A stretch of DNA of 6,709 bases from Streptosporangiaceae bacterium (GCA_030045215.1 JASIBJ010000303.1:1-6709); one strand, 5' to 3'; counted from the first letter of the stretch, positions 1-6,072 are shown. A program made the numbers and translations. The notes: generated from the letters alone by a model not told the origin.

Positions 1-1193
1 CGAGCCGCATCGGTCAGGCCGGCCACGGTGCTGCGGCGGGCCGCCTGGACCGCCGGGATCAGCGTGGCGGCGAACGCGATCGCGAGCGCCGTCCCGCCGA
101 CCAGCCCAACCGTGGCCAGGGTCAGCGACGGCGCTCCCGGCGCGCCGGCCAGTCCTCCGCCCGGGTTAGACAGCAGCGGTGCCGTCAGCCAGCCGGCCGT
201 AAGCCCGGCCGCCGCGCCGGCGAGCGCCACGATCAGGTTCTCGGCCATGAGCACGAGCGCAACCAGCGCTGGCGTGCCGCCCGCTGCCTTGATCAGCCCG
301 GCTCGCCGGCCCTGCGCCGCCATCCGGCCACCCGCCAGCACTGTGATGCTCGCCAGCGCGAGCAGGCCGGCCAGCCAGCTTCCCGGCGTCAGCACCTGCT
401 GTTCGGCCAGGACCAACTCGGCATCCGCGGCGCTTATCTGCTGCCAGCTAGCCAGGTCACCCGCCAGCGGGCCCGCGCCGTGCGCGGCGGCGAAGGCGTT
501 CGCCATCGCCGCACGCCGCAATTCCAGGTTGAGCACGTATGACAGTGGCGCCGCCCTGGACGCCAGGCTCCGCGCGCTCGACTCCGTGGTCCAGGTCATG
601 CCCATGTCGGATGTGCCGTACTGCGTTGGCTCCGGGTCATTGCAGGTCAGCAGGAAGCAGACCTGCGGGTAGGCGGGCACGGCGGCGGTGACCGCAATGC
701 CATCGACGACAAACGGCCGGCCGTCAAGCGTGACCCGGTCACCGGGGGTCAGCCCGAGCGCGTCAGCGAATGCCCGCTCGAGCACGACTCCGCCTGGCCG
801 GACCCAGCTTCCCTGCGTGACGTCGGGCTGGTCCAGCCCGGCGGTCGCCTGGCCCCGGCCTTCGACCTGTACCGGAACGATGCGCCCGCGGGCACCCAGG
901 CTTGCGAAGGCGACCGGGTATGGACCGCTGTGCCCGGTGACACCGTTGGCATCGGTCAGCTCGAGCGCTGCCCGCCCGGCGGCCTGGCCGCCATAGCTCA
1001 CCACGACGTCAGGCCCGCGGGTTGCCGCTCGCGTGCGCTCGTACGGGCTCGTCGTGACTCCGTGCAAGACCAGCCCGAGCGTGAGCGTCGTCGTGGCGGT
1101 AAGGAGGGCGAGCAGCAGCAGCGCCGTCTCCGACTTCCGCCGCCTGATGTCTTTGAGCGCGAGGCGGCAGACGACAAGAAGCCGAGCAGCCAT
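1..1193 (-). CDS. FtsX-like ABC transporter permease (partial, N-terminal 397 residues)
   Basis: This is the membrane subunit of a MacB/FtsX-type ABC transporter, which uses ATP hydrolysis in the partner ATPase to move an extracytoplasmic domain rather than to pass substrate through a classical channel. Reading the minus strand from ATG 1193 gives an open frame to the window edge. It has a basic cytoplasmic start with an RRRK run (17-20), a first membrane segment at about 23-46, and an extracytoplasmic domain at about 47-269. That domain begins with a PYERTRAATRGPDVV stretch typical of actinobacterial FtsX permeases. Membrane segments at about 270-288, 309-338 and 357-380 follow. The RRAGLIKAAGGTP loop (296-308) is the conserved cytoplasmic FtsX motif. 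AGGAGG lies 4 nt before the ATG; a GTG directly before the ATG is an alternative start but is too close to that site. The gene follows the ATPase in the same operon. The C-terminal part is outside the window, so I cannot say whether it has one FtsX domain or the two usual in long actinobacterial versions. The substrate is unknown. Confidence 0.92.
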   Translation of the reverse strand, partial: MAARLLVVCRLALKDIRRRKSETALLLLALLTATTTLTLGLVLHGVTTSPYERTRAATRGPDVVVSYGGQAAGRAALELTDANGVTGHSGPYPVAFASLGARGRIVPVQVEGRGQATAGLDQPDVTQGSWVRPGGVVLERAFADALGLTPGDRVTLDGRPFVVDGIAVTAAVPAYPQVCFLLTCNDPEPTQYGTSDMGMTWTTESSARSLASRAAPLSYVLNLELRRAAMANAFAAAHGAGPLAGDLASWQQISAADAELVLAEQQVLTPGSWLAGLLALASITVLAGGRMAAQGRRAGLIKAAGGTPALVALVLMAENLIVALAGAAAGLTAGWLTAPLLSNPGGGLAGAPGAPSLTLATVGLVGGTALAIAFAATLIPAVQAARRSTVAGLTDAA

Positions 1194-1228
1194 CACGCCT
1201 CCTCGGCTTCTAGCGTGAAGGTGCCCAT
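1193..1228 (-). other. 11-codon open frame between ATPase and permease, possible translational coupler
   Basis: An ATG-started frame of 11 codons (MGTFTLEAEEA) begins 4 nt after the ATPase stop codon and ends in TGA, which shares its A with the permease ATG (TGATG). The ATPase gene's last codons supply a GGAGG-like sequence 9 nt upstream of this ATG. The permease ribosome binding site (GAGGAGG) is read as Glu-Glu-Ala codons inside the small frame. Such an arrangement could keep ribosomes on the message and couple permease synthesis to ATPase synthesis. It may equally be a chance frame in a 39-nt gap. No function for the peptide itself is claimed. Confidence 0.3.
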
Positions 1229-1232
1229 CGCT

Positions 1233-1970
1233 CTAGCCCTCCAGGCCGGCGAGGAAGCCGAGCTGGCCGGAGGTGCCGCCGGTCAGCCTGGTGTCGTCGA
1301 CGAACGCGCCGTCCCGCATCGAGATCAGCCGGTCCGCCGTGGCGGCGATGCGCGAGTCGTGCGTGACAATGACCACGGTCTGGCCCGTCGCGTGAAGGCT
1401 GTCAAGCAGCCGCAGCACATCCAGGGTCGCCTCGCTGTCGAGGTTGCCTGTCGGCTCGTCGGCCAGCACTACGAGCGGCTCGTTGGTCAGCGCCCTGGCA
1501 ATCGCGACACGCTGGCGCTGACCGCCGGACAGCTCGGACGGCAGGTGCCTGGCGCGGTCGGCCAGTCCGACCCGGTCGAGCAATTCCAGCGCCCGGCGCC
1601 GGGCCGCCCGCGGCGAGCGCCCAGCCAGCAGCGCGGGAAGCTCGATGTTCTCGACCGACGTCAGCTCGTCCATCAAGTGAAAGGCCTGGAACACGAACCC
1701 GACGCCGTCGCGCCGTAGTGCGGCCATGCCCCGCTCGCTCATCTGATCGATGCGCTGGCCGGCCAGCCAGATCCGGCCGGCCGACGGCCGGTCCAGGCCG
1801 CCCAGCAGGTGCAACAGCGTCGACTTCCCGCAGCCGCTCGGGCCCATCACCGCGACCGTCTCGCCCGCAGCCACATCCAGGTCAACGTTGTCGACGGCTC
1901 TGACTAGCGCGGCGTCCTTGCCGTATTCCTTCCGCAATCCGCGGGCCCGCACCATCGAGGTGTCGGTCAT
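1233..1970 (-). CDS. ABC transporter ATP-binding protein, MacB/LolD type
   Basis: This 245-residue cytoplasmic ATPase energises the FtsX-type permease encoded just downstream. All nucleotide-binding elements are present and intact: Walker A GPSGCGKST (43-51), Q-loop glutamine 95 in FVFQAFHLM, signature LSGGQRQRVAIARAL (147-161), Walker B LVVLADE with catalytic Glu172, D-loop NLDSE (177-181) and switch His204 in VIVTHD. The DEPTGNLD wording, FxFQxFHLM Q-loop and roughly 220-250 residue length are typical of the lipoprotein-export/macrolide-export (LolD/MacB) branch rather than importers. The start ATG overlaps the padR stop by 4 nt (ATGA), so the two are translationally coupled. The permease begins 39 nt after this stop. 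What the complex moves (drug, peptide, lipid or a mechanical signal) cannot be read from the ATPase. Confidence 0.97.
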   Translation of the reverse strand: MTDTSMVRARGLRKEYGKDAALVRAVDNVDLDVAAGETVAVMGPSGCGKSTLLHLLGGLDRPSAGRIWLAGQRIDQMSERGMAALRRDGVGFVFQAFHLMDELTSVENIELPALLAGRSPRAARRRALELLDRVGLADRARHLPSELSGGQRQRVAIARALTNEPLVVLADEPTGNLDSEATLDVLRLLDSLHATGQTVVIVTHDSRIAATADRLISMRDGAFVDDTRLTGGTSGQLGFLAGLEG

Positions 1971-2515
1971 CGCCGTCCCGTGCCTTTCATGCCCCGGGCC
2001 TTACGGCCCGTCCAGTTCCGCTCGCATGCCTCCAGCCAGCGCAGGTCGGCTTGCAGCCGGAGCACGATGCCCTCCAGCAGCAGGCCGGCATCCGAGCCGT
2101 CCGGCTCGGCCATCGCCGCGCGCTGCGCCTCCCGGAGTCGGCGCAGGAGTTCCCGCCGCTGCGCGTCCACGATGGCGATGGGATCGGCGAGCCCGGCCGC
2201 GGCGGCCGCGACCAGCTTGAGGTGGAACTCGGTCAGGTCCGGCCGTGGCCAGTTAACGTCCGCGAGCCAGTCGGCTAGCCGCTGCTGGCCGGCCGGGGTC
2301 AGTGCGTACACCTTCCGGTCCGAGCGGTCGGCCTGCCCGGGTACCTGCTCGGTTGCGACCTGGCCCGCTTTTTCCAGCCGGGCCAGCGTCACGTACACCT
2401 GGCCGTCGTTCAGTGCCTCGCCGACCGGGCCGAGCGCGTGCCGCAACCGGGCGCGCAGCTCATAGCCGTACGACGGCTCCTTCGCCAGCATGGCCAGCAC
2501 GACTTCCTGCTGCAC
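1967..2515 (-). CDS. PadR-family transcriptional repressor
   Basis: This is a 182-residue winged-helix DNA-binding protein with the two-part PadR layout. The N-terminal wing-helix region (about 1-75 from this start) includes the family motif PSYGYELRARL, a GQVYVTLARLEKAGQV recognition-helix segment and a DRKVYALTPAGQQRL wing. The rest is an alpha-helical dimerisation domain (about 80-175) rich in Leu/Arg heptad-like stretches. PadR proteins bind palindromes as dimers and are usually released by small aromatic or cationic ligands. I chose GTG 2515 because a full AAGGAGG (2521-2527) sits 5 nt upstream. The longer frame from GTG 2542 adds nine residues, would place the start inside the operator and lacks a ribosome site. 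It heads the operon with the ABC ATPase and FtsX permease, a common PadR context, so it probably represses itself and the transporter. The basic tail (RKARGMKGTGRR) is unstructured by composition. Confidence 0.95.
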   Translation of the reverse strand: MQQEVVLAMLAKEPSYGYELRARLRHALGPVGEALNDGQVYVTLARLEKAGQVATEQVPGQADRSDRKVYALTPAGQQRLADWLADVNWPRPDLTEFHLKLVAAAAAGLADPIAIVDAQRRELLRRLREAQRAAMAEPDGSDAGLLLEGIVLRLQADLRWLEACERNWTGRKARGMKGTGRR

Positions 2516-2520
2516 GCCAG

Positions 2521-2527
2521 CCTCCTT
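2521..2527 (-). promoter_or_regulatory. Ribosome binding site of padR (decides its start)
   Basis: AAGGAGG on the minus strand, 5 nt before GTG 2515, is a near-complete anti-Shine-Dalgarno match. It argues for the internal GTG rather than the upstream in-frame GTG at 2542. Its first base is also the last base of the operator palindrome. Confidence 0.8.
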
Positions 2528-2556
2528 AACGGTTAGCCCCACGAGGCTAACTGTTA
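2527..2556. promoter_or_regulatory. Probable PadR operator: two TAACnGTTA palindromes 21 bp apart
   Basis: TAACGGTTA (2527-2535) and TAACTGTTA (2548-2556) are both 9-bp palindromes around one central base. Their start-to-start distance is 21 bp, two helical turns. Together they form a larger inverted repeat, TAACGGTTAGCC and GGCTAACTGTTA, pairing at 11 of 12 positions around a 6-bp centre (2539-2544). The element covers the predicted -10 and start point of the padR promoter, the usual place for an autorepressor. That PadR is the binder is inferred from position only. The sequence is not the classical ATGT/ACAT PadR box. Confidence 0.72.
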
Positions 2557-2573
2557 TCCCGGAGTCTCGTCAA
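2544..2573 (-). promoter_or_regulatory. Predicted promoter of the padR-ABC operon
   Basis: On the minus strand TTGACG (2568-2573, -35) is followed after 18 nt by TAGCCT (2544-2549, -10, fitting the actinobacterial TAnnnT pattern). The predicted transcription start falls at about 2535-2538, giving a leader of some 20 nt before GTG 2515. The -10 and start point lie inside the twin palindrome, consistent with repression by occlusion of RNA polymerase. A start here would also exclude GTG 2542, which would lie upstream of the message. Confidence 0.55.
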
Positions 2574-2641
2574 ACGGCATGCCAGCTCGTCCCGCGCCAC
2601 ATCCGGTCAGCTTCCCGGCAAGATCCCCGCCCTGGATGCGC

Positions 2642-3610
2642 CTACGGGGCCACGACCACCTTGCCGACGGCGCCGGCCTCCACCGCGTCCTGGGCGGCGG
2701 CGACTTGCTCAAGGCCGAACCGCGTGATCGGCAGCTCGGTCAGCGCGCCTGCCTCGATCGCGCTGCTGATGTCCGCTGCTGCCTGATCGAGCGCCGGGCC
2801 CGGCACGCCGTAGAGCAGGACGAACCGGAGCGCGACGTTGGCGGTCATGAACCTGCGGACCGGCAGCACGGGGTCTGATGGCTCGGCGGCGTAATCGACG
2901 ATGTGCGTCTGCGGGCCGGACACCGCCAGGTCAAGCTCCAGGTTCGCCCCGAGCGCCAGTTCCACGATCCTGTCCATCTTCGGCGCGAACGACTGCAGCC
3001 GCTCGGCTGCATCTGGCTCCCGGTAGTTGACCACGAGGTCAGCGCCTGCCCTAGCCGCCAGCTCGGCTTTCTCGGGGCCGCTGACGGTCGCGGCAACCCG
3101 TGCGCCGAAGTACTTCGCCAGCTCGATGGCGAAGTGGCCCACCGCTCCCGCACCGCCAGCCACAAGGACGCTCTTGCCCTCGACCGGCCCGTCCGCGCAC
3201 AGGCACCGGTGGGCGGTCATCGCGGGCACGCCCAGGCTCGCGCCCAGCTCCGCGGATGCCGCCGCGGGCAGCGGGACAGCCTGCCGTGATGGCACAACGG
3301 ACCATTCCGCCGCGGTCCCCCACCGGCTGCTCGACGCAGCCAGCCACGTCCAGACCCGCTGGCCGACGCGTCCCTGGCCGACTCCCTCGCCGACCGCGTC
3401 GATCACGCCGGTCCCGTCGTGATGCGGAACCTGGAACCCGCTGATCGGCCGCGGGGTAGCGCCGCTGCGGGATTTCCAGTCGGTCGGGTTCACGCCCGAC
3501 AGCTCGATCCTGACCCGGACCTCGCCGGGACCGGGCTCAGGCTTGTCTATGTCGGTGACGCGCAACACATCGGCCGCGCTCCCGTAACTGTCATAAACCG
3601 CTGCTCGCAT
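2642..3610 (-). CDS. Zinc-independent MDR oxidoreductase, NADPH:quinone reductase type
   Basis: This is a 322-residue soluble enzyme of the medium-chain dehydrogenase/reductase superfamily, quinone oxidoreductase (zeta-crystallin) branch. Such enzymes use NADPH to reduce quinones or activated double bonds. The GroES-like catalytic domain (about 1-125) has the GVNPTDWK motif (39-46) and an HHDGTGVIDAVGEGV stretch (63-77). The GVPAMTAHRCL segment (127-137) leads into the Rossmann fold, whose dinucleotide motif is AGGAGAVGHFAIELAKYFGA (151-170), followed by AATVS at the end of the second strand. VGKVVVAP closes the protein in family style. No structural-zinc cysteine cluster or catalytic-zinc ligand set is present, so zinc alcohol dehydrogenase activity is unlikely. 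GGGAG lies 6 nt before ATG 3610. The gene lies 77 nt downstream of the aldo/keto reductase on the same strand, possibly co-transcribed. The physiological substrate is unknown. Confidence 0.93.
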   Translation of the reverse strand: MRAAVYDSYGSAADVLRVTDIDKPEPGPGEVRVRIELSGVNPTDWKSRSGATPRPISGFQVPHHDGTGVIDAVGEGVGQGRVGQRVWTWLAASSSRWGTAAEWSVVPSRQAVPLPAAASAELGASLGVPAMTAHRCLCADGPVEGKSVLVAGGAGAVGHFAIELAKYFGARVAATVSGPEKAELAARAGADLVVNYREPDAAERLQSFAPKMDRIVELALGANLELDLAVSGPQTHIVDYAAEPSDPVLPVRRFMTANVALRFVLLYGVPGPALDQAAADISSAIEAGALTELPITRFGLEQVAAAQDAVEAGAVGKVVVAP

Positions 3611-3615
3611 GGATA

Positions 3616-3630
3616 GCTCCCTCGGGGAGG
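3616..3630 (-). promoter_or_regulatory. Small hairpin over the ribosome binding site of the MDR oxidoreductase
   Basis: In the minus-strand transcript CTCCC, a 3-nt loop CGA and GGGAG form a 5-bp hairpin whose 3' arm is the ribosome binding site (3617-3621) of the oxidoreductase starting at 3610. It could damp translation, but a 5-bp stem in such GC-rich DNA is expected by chance fairly often. Confidence 0.2.
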
Positions 3631-3687
3631 AACCGCCGCCACCGGCCGGCCGTCAGGACCGCCAACCGGCCCGCTAAGGCTGCCGGC

Positions 3688-4635
3688 TCAGCCAGCCGCC
3701 GGCACGATCTTGTTGATGTCGGCGAGGTCATCCTCGCCCGGCACCCAGTCGCCCGCCGCCGCATTCGCCCGGACCTGATCGGCGGAGGTCGCTCCGGCTA
3801 TCACGGACGTGCAGCCCGGCAGCGCCGCAAGGGCGCCAATGGCCACTTCCAGCAGGGTCCGGCCGTGGTGCTGCGCCCATTCCGTCAAGGCCTCGACCTT
3901 GTCCAGCTTCGCATCGGTGATGTAGTCATCGCGCCCGTAGAGCCGCGAGCCCTCCGGCGGAGCCATCCCGCGCCTGACCTTGCCGGTGAGCAGGCCGTTA
4001 GCCAGCGGGAAGTAGGGCAGCACGCCGAGCCCGTACTCCAGGGCGGCCGGCACGACGTCGGCTTCTGCGGCCCGCTCTAGCAGCGACCAGTGGTTCTGCG
4101 CCGAGATGAACGGCACGGCATGCAGTTCCGTCGCCGTGGCGGCCGCGACCGATGTCTGCAGGCCCGAGAAGTTCGAATGGCCGAGGTAGCGGACCTTACC
4201 GGCCTTGACGATCTCGGAGAGCGCCTCAAGGGTCTCCTCGATCGGGGTGACGGGATCGGGAGTGTGAATCTGATAAAGGTCTATGTAGTCGGTCCGCAGG
4301 CGGCGCAGAGAATGCTCGACCGCGCGGCGGATGTAAGCGCGGCTGCCTTTGGCGCCAGCAGCCGGGCCGTATCCCATGTCCCCGCCCTGCGAGCCGAATT
4401 TCGTGGCCAGCACAACCTGGTCGCGCCGGCCGGTCAGGACCTCCCCCAGGATCTCCTCGGACCGGCCACGGCCGCCGTAGGTCTCGGCAGTATCGAGCAG
4501 CGTGATGCCGACATCGATGGCGGCGTCCACGACACCGCGCGTCTGGCTCACATCAAGCCTGCGTCCGAAGTTATTGCACCCCAGCCCGACGACTGACACC
4601 ATCAGCCCGGAGTTTCCGAGTGTCCTGTAGCGCAT
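3688..4635 (-). CDS. Aldo/keto reductase
   Basis: This is a 315-residue NADPH-dependent (alpha/beta)8-barrel reductase that converts aldehydes or ketones to alcohols in the cytoplasm. The complete catalytic tetrad is visible: Asp48 and Tyr53 in LLDTAETYGG, Lys79 in VVLATKFG and His124 in LYQIHTPDP. Other family marks are YIRRAVEHSLRRLRTDYIDL (101-120), the HSNF strand (153-156), the AQNHWSLLER strand and loop (179-188), and the cofactor-phosphate region near VIAGATSADQV (278-288). The length matches the family (about 310-330). The frame stays open upstream to 5031, but family homology begins only at MRYRTLGNSGL. GAAGG stands about 7 nt before ATG 4635, and the upstream extension has no recognisable domain and runs into the divergent regulator gene, so I place the start at 4635. 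The MDR oxidoreductase follows 77 nt downstream. The substrate cannot be predicted. Confidence 0.95.
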   Translation of the reverse strand: MRYRTLGNSGLMVSVVGLGCNNFGRRLDVSQTRGVVDAAIDVGITLLDTAETYGGRGRSEEILGEVLTGRRDQVVLATKFGSQGGDMGYGPAAGAKGSRAYIRRAVEHSLRRLRTDYIDLYQIHTPDPVTPIEETLEALSEIVKAGKVRYLGHSNFSGLQTSVAAATATELHAVPFISAQNHWSLLERAAEADVVPAALEYGLGVLPYFPLANGLLTGKVRRGMAPPEGSRLYGRDDYITDAKLDKVEALTEWAQHHGRTLLEVAIGALAALPGCTSVIAGATSADQVRANAAAGDWVPGEDDLADINKIVPAAG

Positions 4636-4789
4636 GACCCTGCCTTCGCGTGTTGCGGTGTTGCTCCGCGCAGATGCTACCTTCCGGACCGTGCGCCGCC
4701 CCCAGGCGGATGGGGCCACGCGGGCCACATCCGGGCCCGGCGCGTCATCTACCTGATGCTCGCTGAGGCGTACAAGGGGGTGGCGTGAA

Positions 4790-4803
4790 ATCGCATTTGC
4801 GAT
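4790..4803. promoter_or_regulatory. Inverted repeat ATCGCA-TT-TGCGAT, candidate operator
   Basis: Two exact 6-bp arms flank two T bases in the AT-richer part of the divergent region. The element is 158 bp before the XRE start and 155 bp before the aldo/keto reductase start, so either gene could be controlled. The XRE protein next door is a candidate binder, but nothing in the sequence proves it. Confidence 0.35.
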
Positions 4804-4841
4804 ATCATCAGATGGGCGGCAGTTATCAACAAAGCACTCAG

Positions 4842-4851
4842 CGCACGTGCG
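4842..4851. promoter_or_regulatory. Perfect 10-bp palindrome CGCACGTGCG, candidate operator
   Basis: An exact palindrome lies 109 bp upstream of the XRE start, and a related GCGCGTGC sequence follows about 10 bp later (4860-4867). It may be a second regulator site in this promoter region. GC-rich palindromes of this size do arise by chance. Confidence 0.25.
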
Positions 4852-4960
4852 TGAGAATTGCGCGTGCAAAAGGTCGACCGAGCCGGAACTATTAGGGCGC
4901 AGCCACCGTCCGTGACACGATGGCGAGATCCTAGGCGGCGCATCGGAGGGGAATTCGGCG

Positions 4961-5866
4961 ATGCCTGACAGCACCAGCCTTGGCGCGGACGGCCCTGGTG
5001 CACCAACCGTCCTGCGGATCCTCCTCGGCACTCAGCTGAGGCGACTGCGCGAGTCCCGCGGCGTGACGGCGCAGGCCGCGGCTAAGGCAATCCGCGGTTC
5101 AGAGTCGAAGATCAGCCGAATTGAACTCGGCCGCAACGCGGTCCGCGAGGTCGACATTGCCGACCTGCTTAACCTCTACGGCATTAATGACCCGGCCGAA
5201 CGCGAGCAGCTGCTGACGTTAGCCAGCCAGGCCAACCAGCAGGGCTGGTGGCACCGCTACCAGGACGTCCTCCCGAACTGGTTCCAGTCCTACATCGGGC
5301 TCGAAGAGTCCGCTGAGTCCATTCGCAGCTTCGACAACCAGTTCGTGCCTGGCCTTCTCCAAACCGAGGACTATGCGCTCGCGGTCTTCCAGCTCGGTAC
5401 GTACACACATGAGGAAACTGACCGGCTCGTCTACCTGCGCAAGGAACGGCAGCGGCGGTTCGCGGCGGGCGGGCTGCGCCTCTGGGCGATCATCGATGAG
5501 GTCGCGCTCCGGCGGCCCGTGGGCAACGCCCACCTGATGCGTGCTCAGCTCGAGCACCTACTCGACATCTCTGTGCGGCCAGGGCTGACCCTGCAAGTCA
5601 CTCCGTTCCTGACCGGGGCCTCGTACGCCGCGCCCAGCAGCTTCAGCATCCTCAGCTTCGCCGTCGATGATCTCCCCGACGTCGTGTACGTCGAGCAGCT
5701 CACCAGCGCTATGTACCTGGACAAACGGGCAGACGTTGACCGTTATGCCGAGGCGATGGATCAGATCCGGGCGAGCAGCTACACGCCGGAGCAGACCAAG
5801 GAGATGATCCAGACCATCATCTCGGACACAGAGAGGTCTTTATGTCCACGACGGACGACGGCATGA
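4961..5866 (+). CDS. XRE-type helix-turn-helix regulator with DUF5753 domain
   Basis: This 301-residue protein belongs to the large actinomycete family of DNA-binding regulators that are paired with DUF397 proteins. The helix-turn-helix domain spans about 23-77 (LGTQLRRLRESRGVTAQAAA, then SESKISRIELGR, the recognition region). The DUF5753 domain spans about 107-285, with the diagnostic FVPGLLQTEDYA (128-139), the DEVALRRPVG segment (179-188) and VTPFLTGASYAAPSSFSIL (213-231). ATG 4961 has GGAGGGG 9 nt upstream. The next gene, a DUF397 protein, starts inside this gene's end, so the two are coupled. Known relatives act in development, antibiotic production or as antitoxin-like partners; the role here is inferred. 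Leu87 is encoded by TTA (5219-5221), the only in-frame TTA I found in the window, which in streptomycetes implies dependence on the bldA tRNA. It is divergent from the reductases and could regulate them. Confidence 0.95.
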   Translation: MPDSTSLGADGPGAPTVLRILLGTQLRRLRESRGVTAQAAAKAIRGSESKISRIELGRNAVREVDIADLLNLYGINDPAEREQLLTLASQANQQGWWHRYQDVLPNWFQSYIGLEESAESIRSFDNQFVPGLLQTEDYALAVFQLGTYTHEETDRLVYLRKERQRRFAAGGLRLWAIIDEVALRRPVGNAHLMRAQLEHLLDISVRPGLTLQVTPFLTGASYAAPSSFSILSFAVDDLPDVVYVEQLTSAMYLDKRADVDRYAEAMDQIRASSYTPEQTKEMIQTIISDTERSLCPRRTTA

Positions 5867-6072
5867 CTGCCAGCGACATCACCGCGCCCTGGGTCAAGAG
5901 CAGTCACAGCGGGCCACAGGGCAATTGCGTGGAGGTTGCGTTCCTGGACGGCGGCGAGGTGGCGATGCGCAACTCGCGCTATCCAGATGGGGCTGCACTG
6001 GTCTTCACCGCAGCCGAGTGGCGGGCGTTCCTGCGCGGCGCGCGAGGCGGCGAGTTCGGCACTCCGGCCTGA
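5842..6072 (+). CDS. DUF397 domain protein, partner of the XRE regulator
   Basis: This is a 76-residue protein consisting almost entirely of a DUF397 domain: WVKSSHSGPQGNCVEVAFL (17-35), a VAMRNSRYPDGAALVFTAAEW core (40-60) and the closing FLRGARGGEF (63-72). The family is found in actinomycetes next to DUF5753 XRE regulators. Some pairs behave as regulator and small antagonist or as an atypical toxin-antitoxin pair, but no activity can be read from this sequence. The chosen ATG 5842 lies 25 nt inside the XRE gene and has GAGAGG (5831-5836) 5 nt upstream. An in-frame ATG at 5863 would give a classical 4-nt ATGA overlap and a 69-residue protein that still keeps the whole domain, but it has no good ribosome site. 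Confidence 0.93.
   Translation: MSTTDDGMTASDITAPWVKSSHSGPQGNCVEVAFLDGGEVAMRNSRYPDGAALVFTAAEWRAFLRGARGGEFGTPA

Larger units (their letters stand above)
4636..4960. promoter_or_regulatory. Divergent intergenic region between aldo/keto reductase and XRE regulator
   Basis: These 325 bp separate two divergent genes and should hold both promoters. The half nearest the reductase is GC-rich and featureless apart from a TAGCAT that could be a minus-strand -10 without a good -35. The half from about 4790 to 4910 is richer in A/T and holds three exact palindromic elements: ATCGCA-TT-TGCGAT (4790-4803), CGCACGTGCG (4842-4851) and GGTCGACC (4872-4879). TATTAG (4890-4895) is a possible plus-strand -10, but I see no convincing -35 at the right distance. 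No small gene with both a ribosome site and plausible protein composition is visible. Confidence 0.6.

Noticed and set aside
28..996. Plus-strand open frames of 214 and 102 residues
   Set aside because: They are antisense to the FtsX permease. Their Ala/Pro/Ser/Arg-rich low-complexity composition is typical of mirror frames in GC-rich DNA, while the minus strand shows a clear membrane protein.
930..1718. Plus-strand frame of 262 residues
   Set aside because: It is antisense to the ABC ATPase and permease, Arg/Gln/Gly-rich and without any domain. The ATPase motifs on the other strand are unambiguous.
1980..2465. Plus-strand frame of 161 residues opposite padR
   Set aside because: It is rich in Ser/Arg/Ala with no domain, and padR on the minus strand explains the coding signal.
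2516..2542. Longer PadR start at GTG 2542
   Set aside because: It lies within the palindromic operator and at or upstream of the predicted transcript start. The GTG at 2515 has a near-perfect AAGGAGG 5 nt upstream.
4090..4596. Plus-strand frame of 168 residues opposite the aldo/keto reductase
   Set aside because: It is a mirror frame. The minus strand has the full catalytic tetrad of the reductase.
4636..5031. N-terminal extension of the aldo/keto reductase frame by about 132 residues
   Set aside because: The frame is open but the extension has no family similarity or domain, crosses the promoter region and the start of the divergent XRE gene, and a proper start with ribosome site exists at 4635.
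5219..5557. Minus-strand frame of 112 residues opposite the XRE gene
   Set aside because: It is a shadow of the XRE/DUF5753 frame and has no ribosome site or domain.
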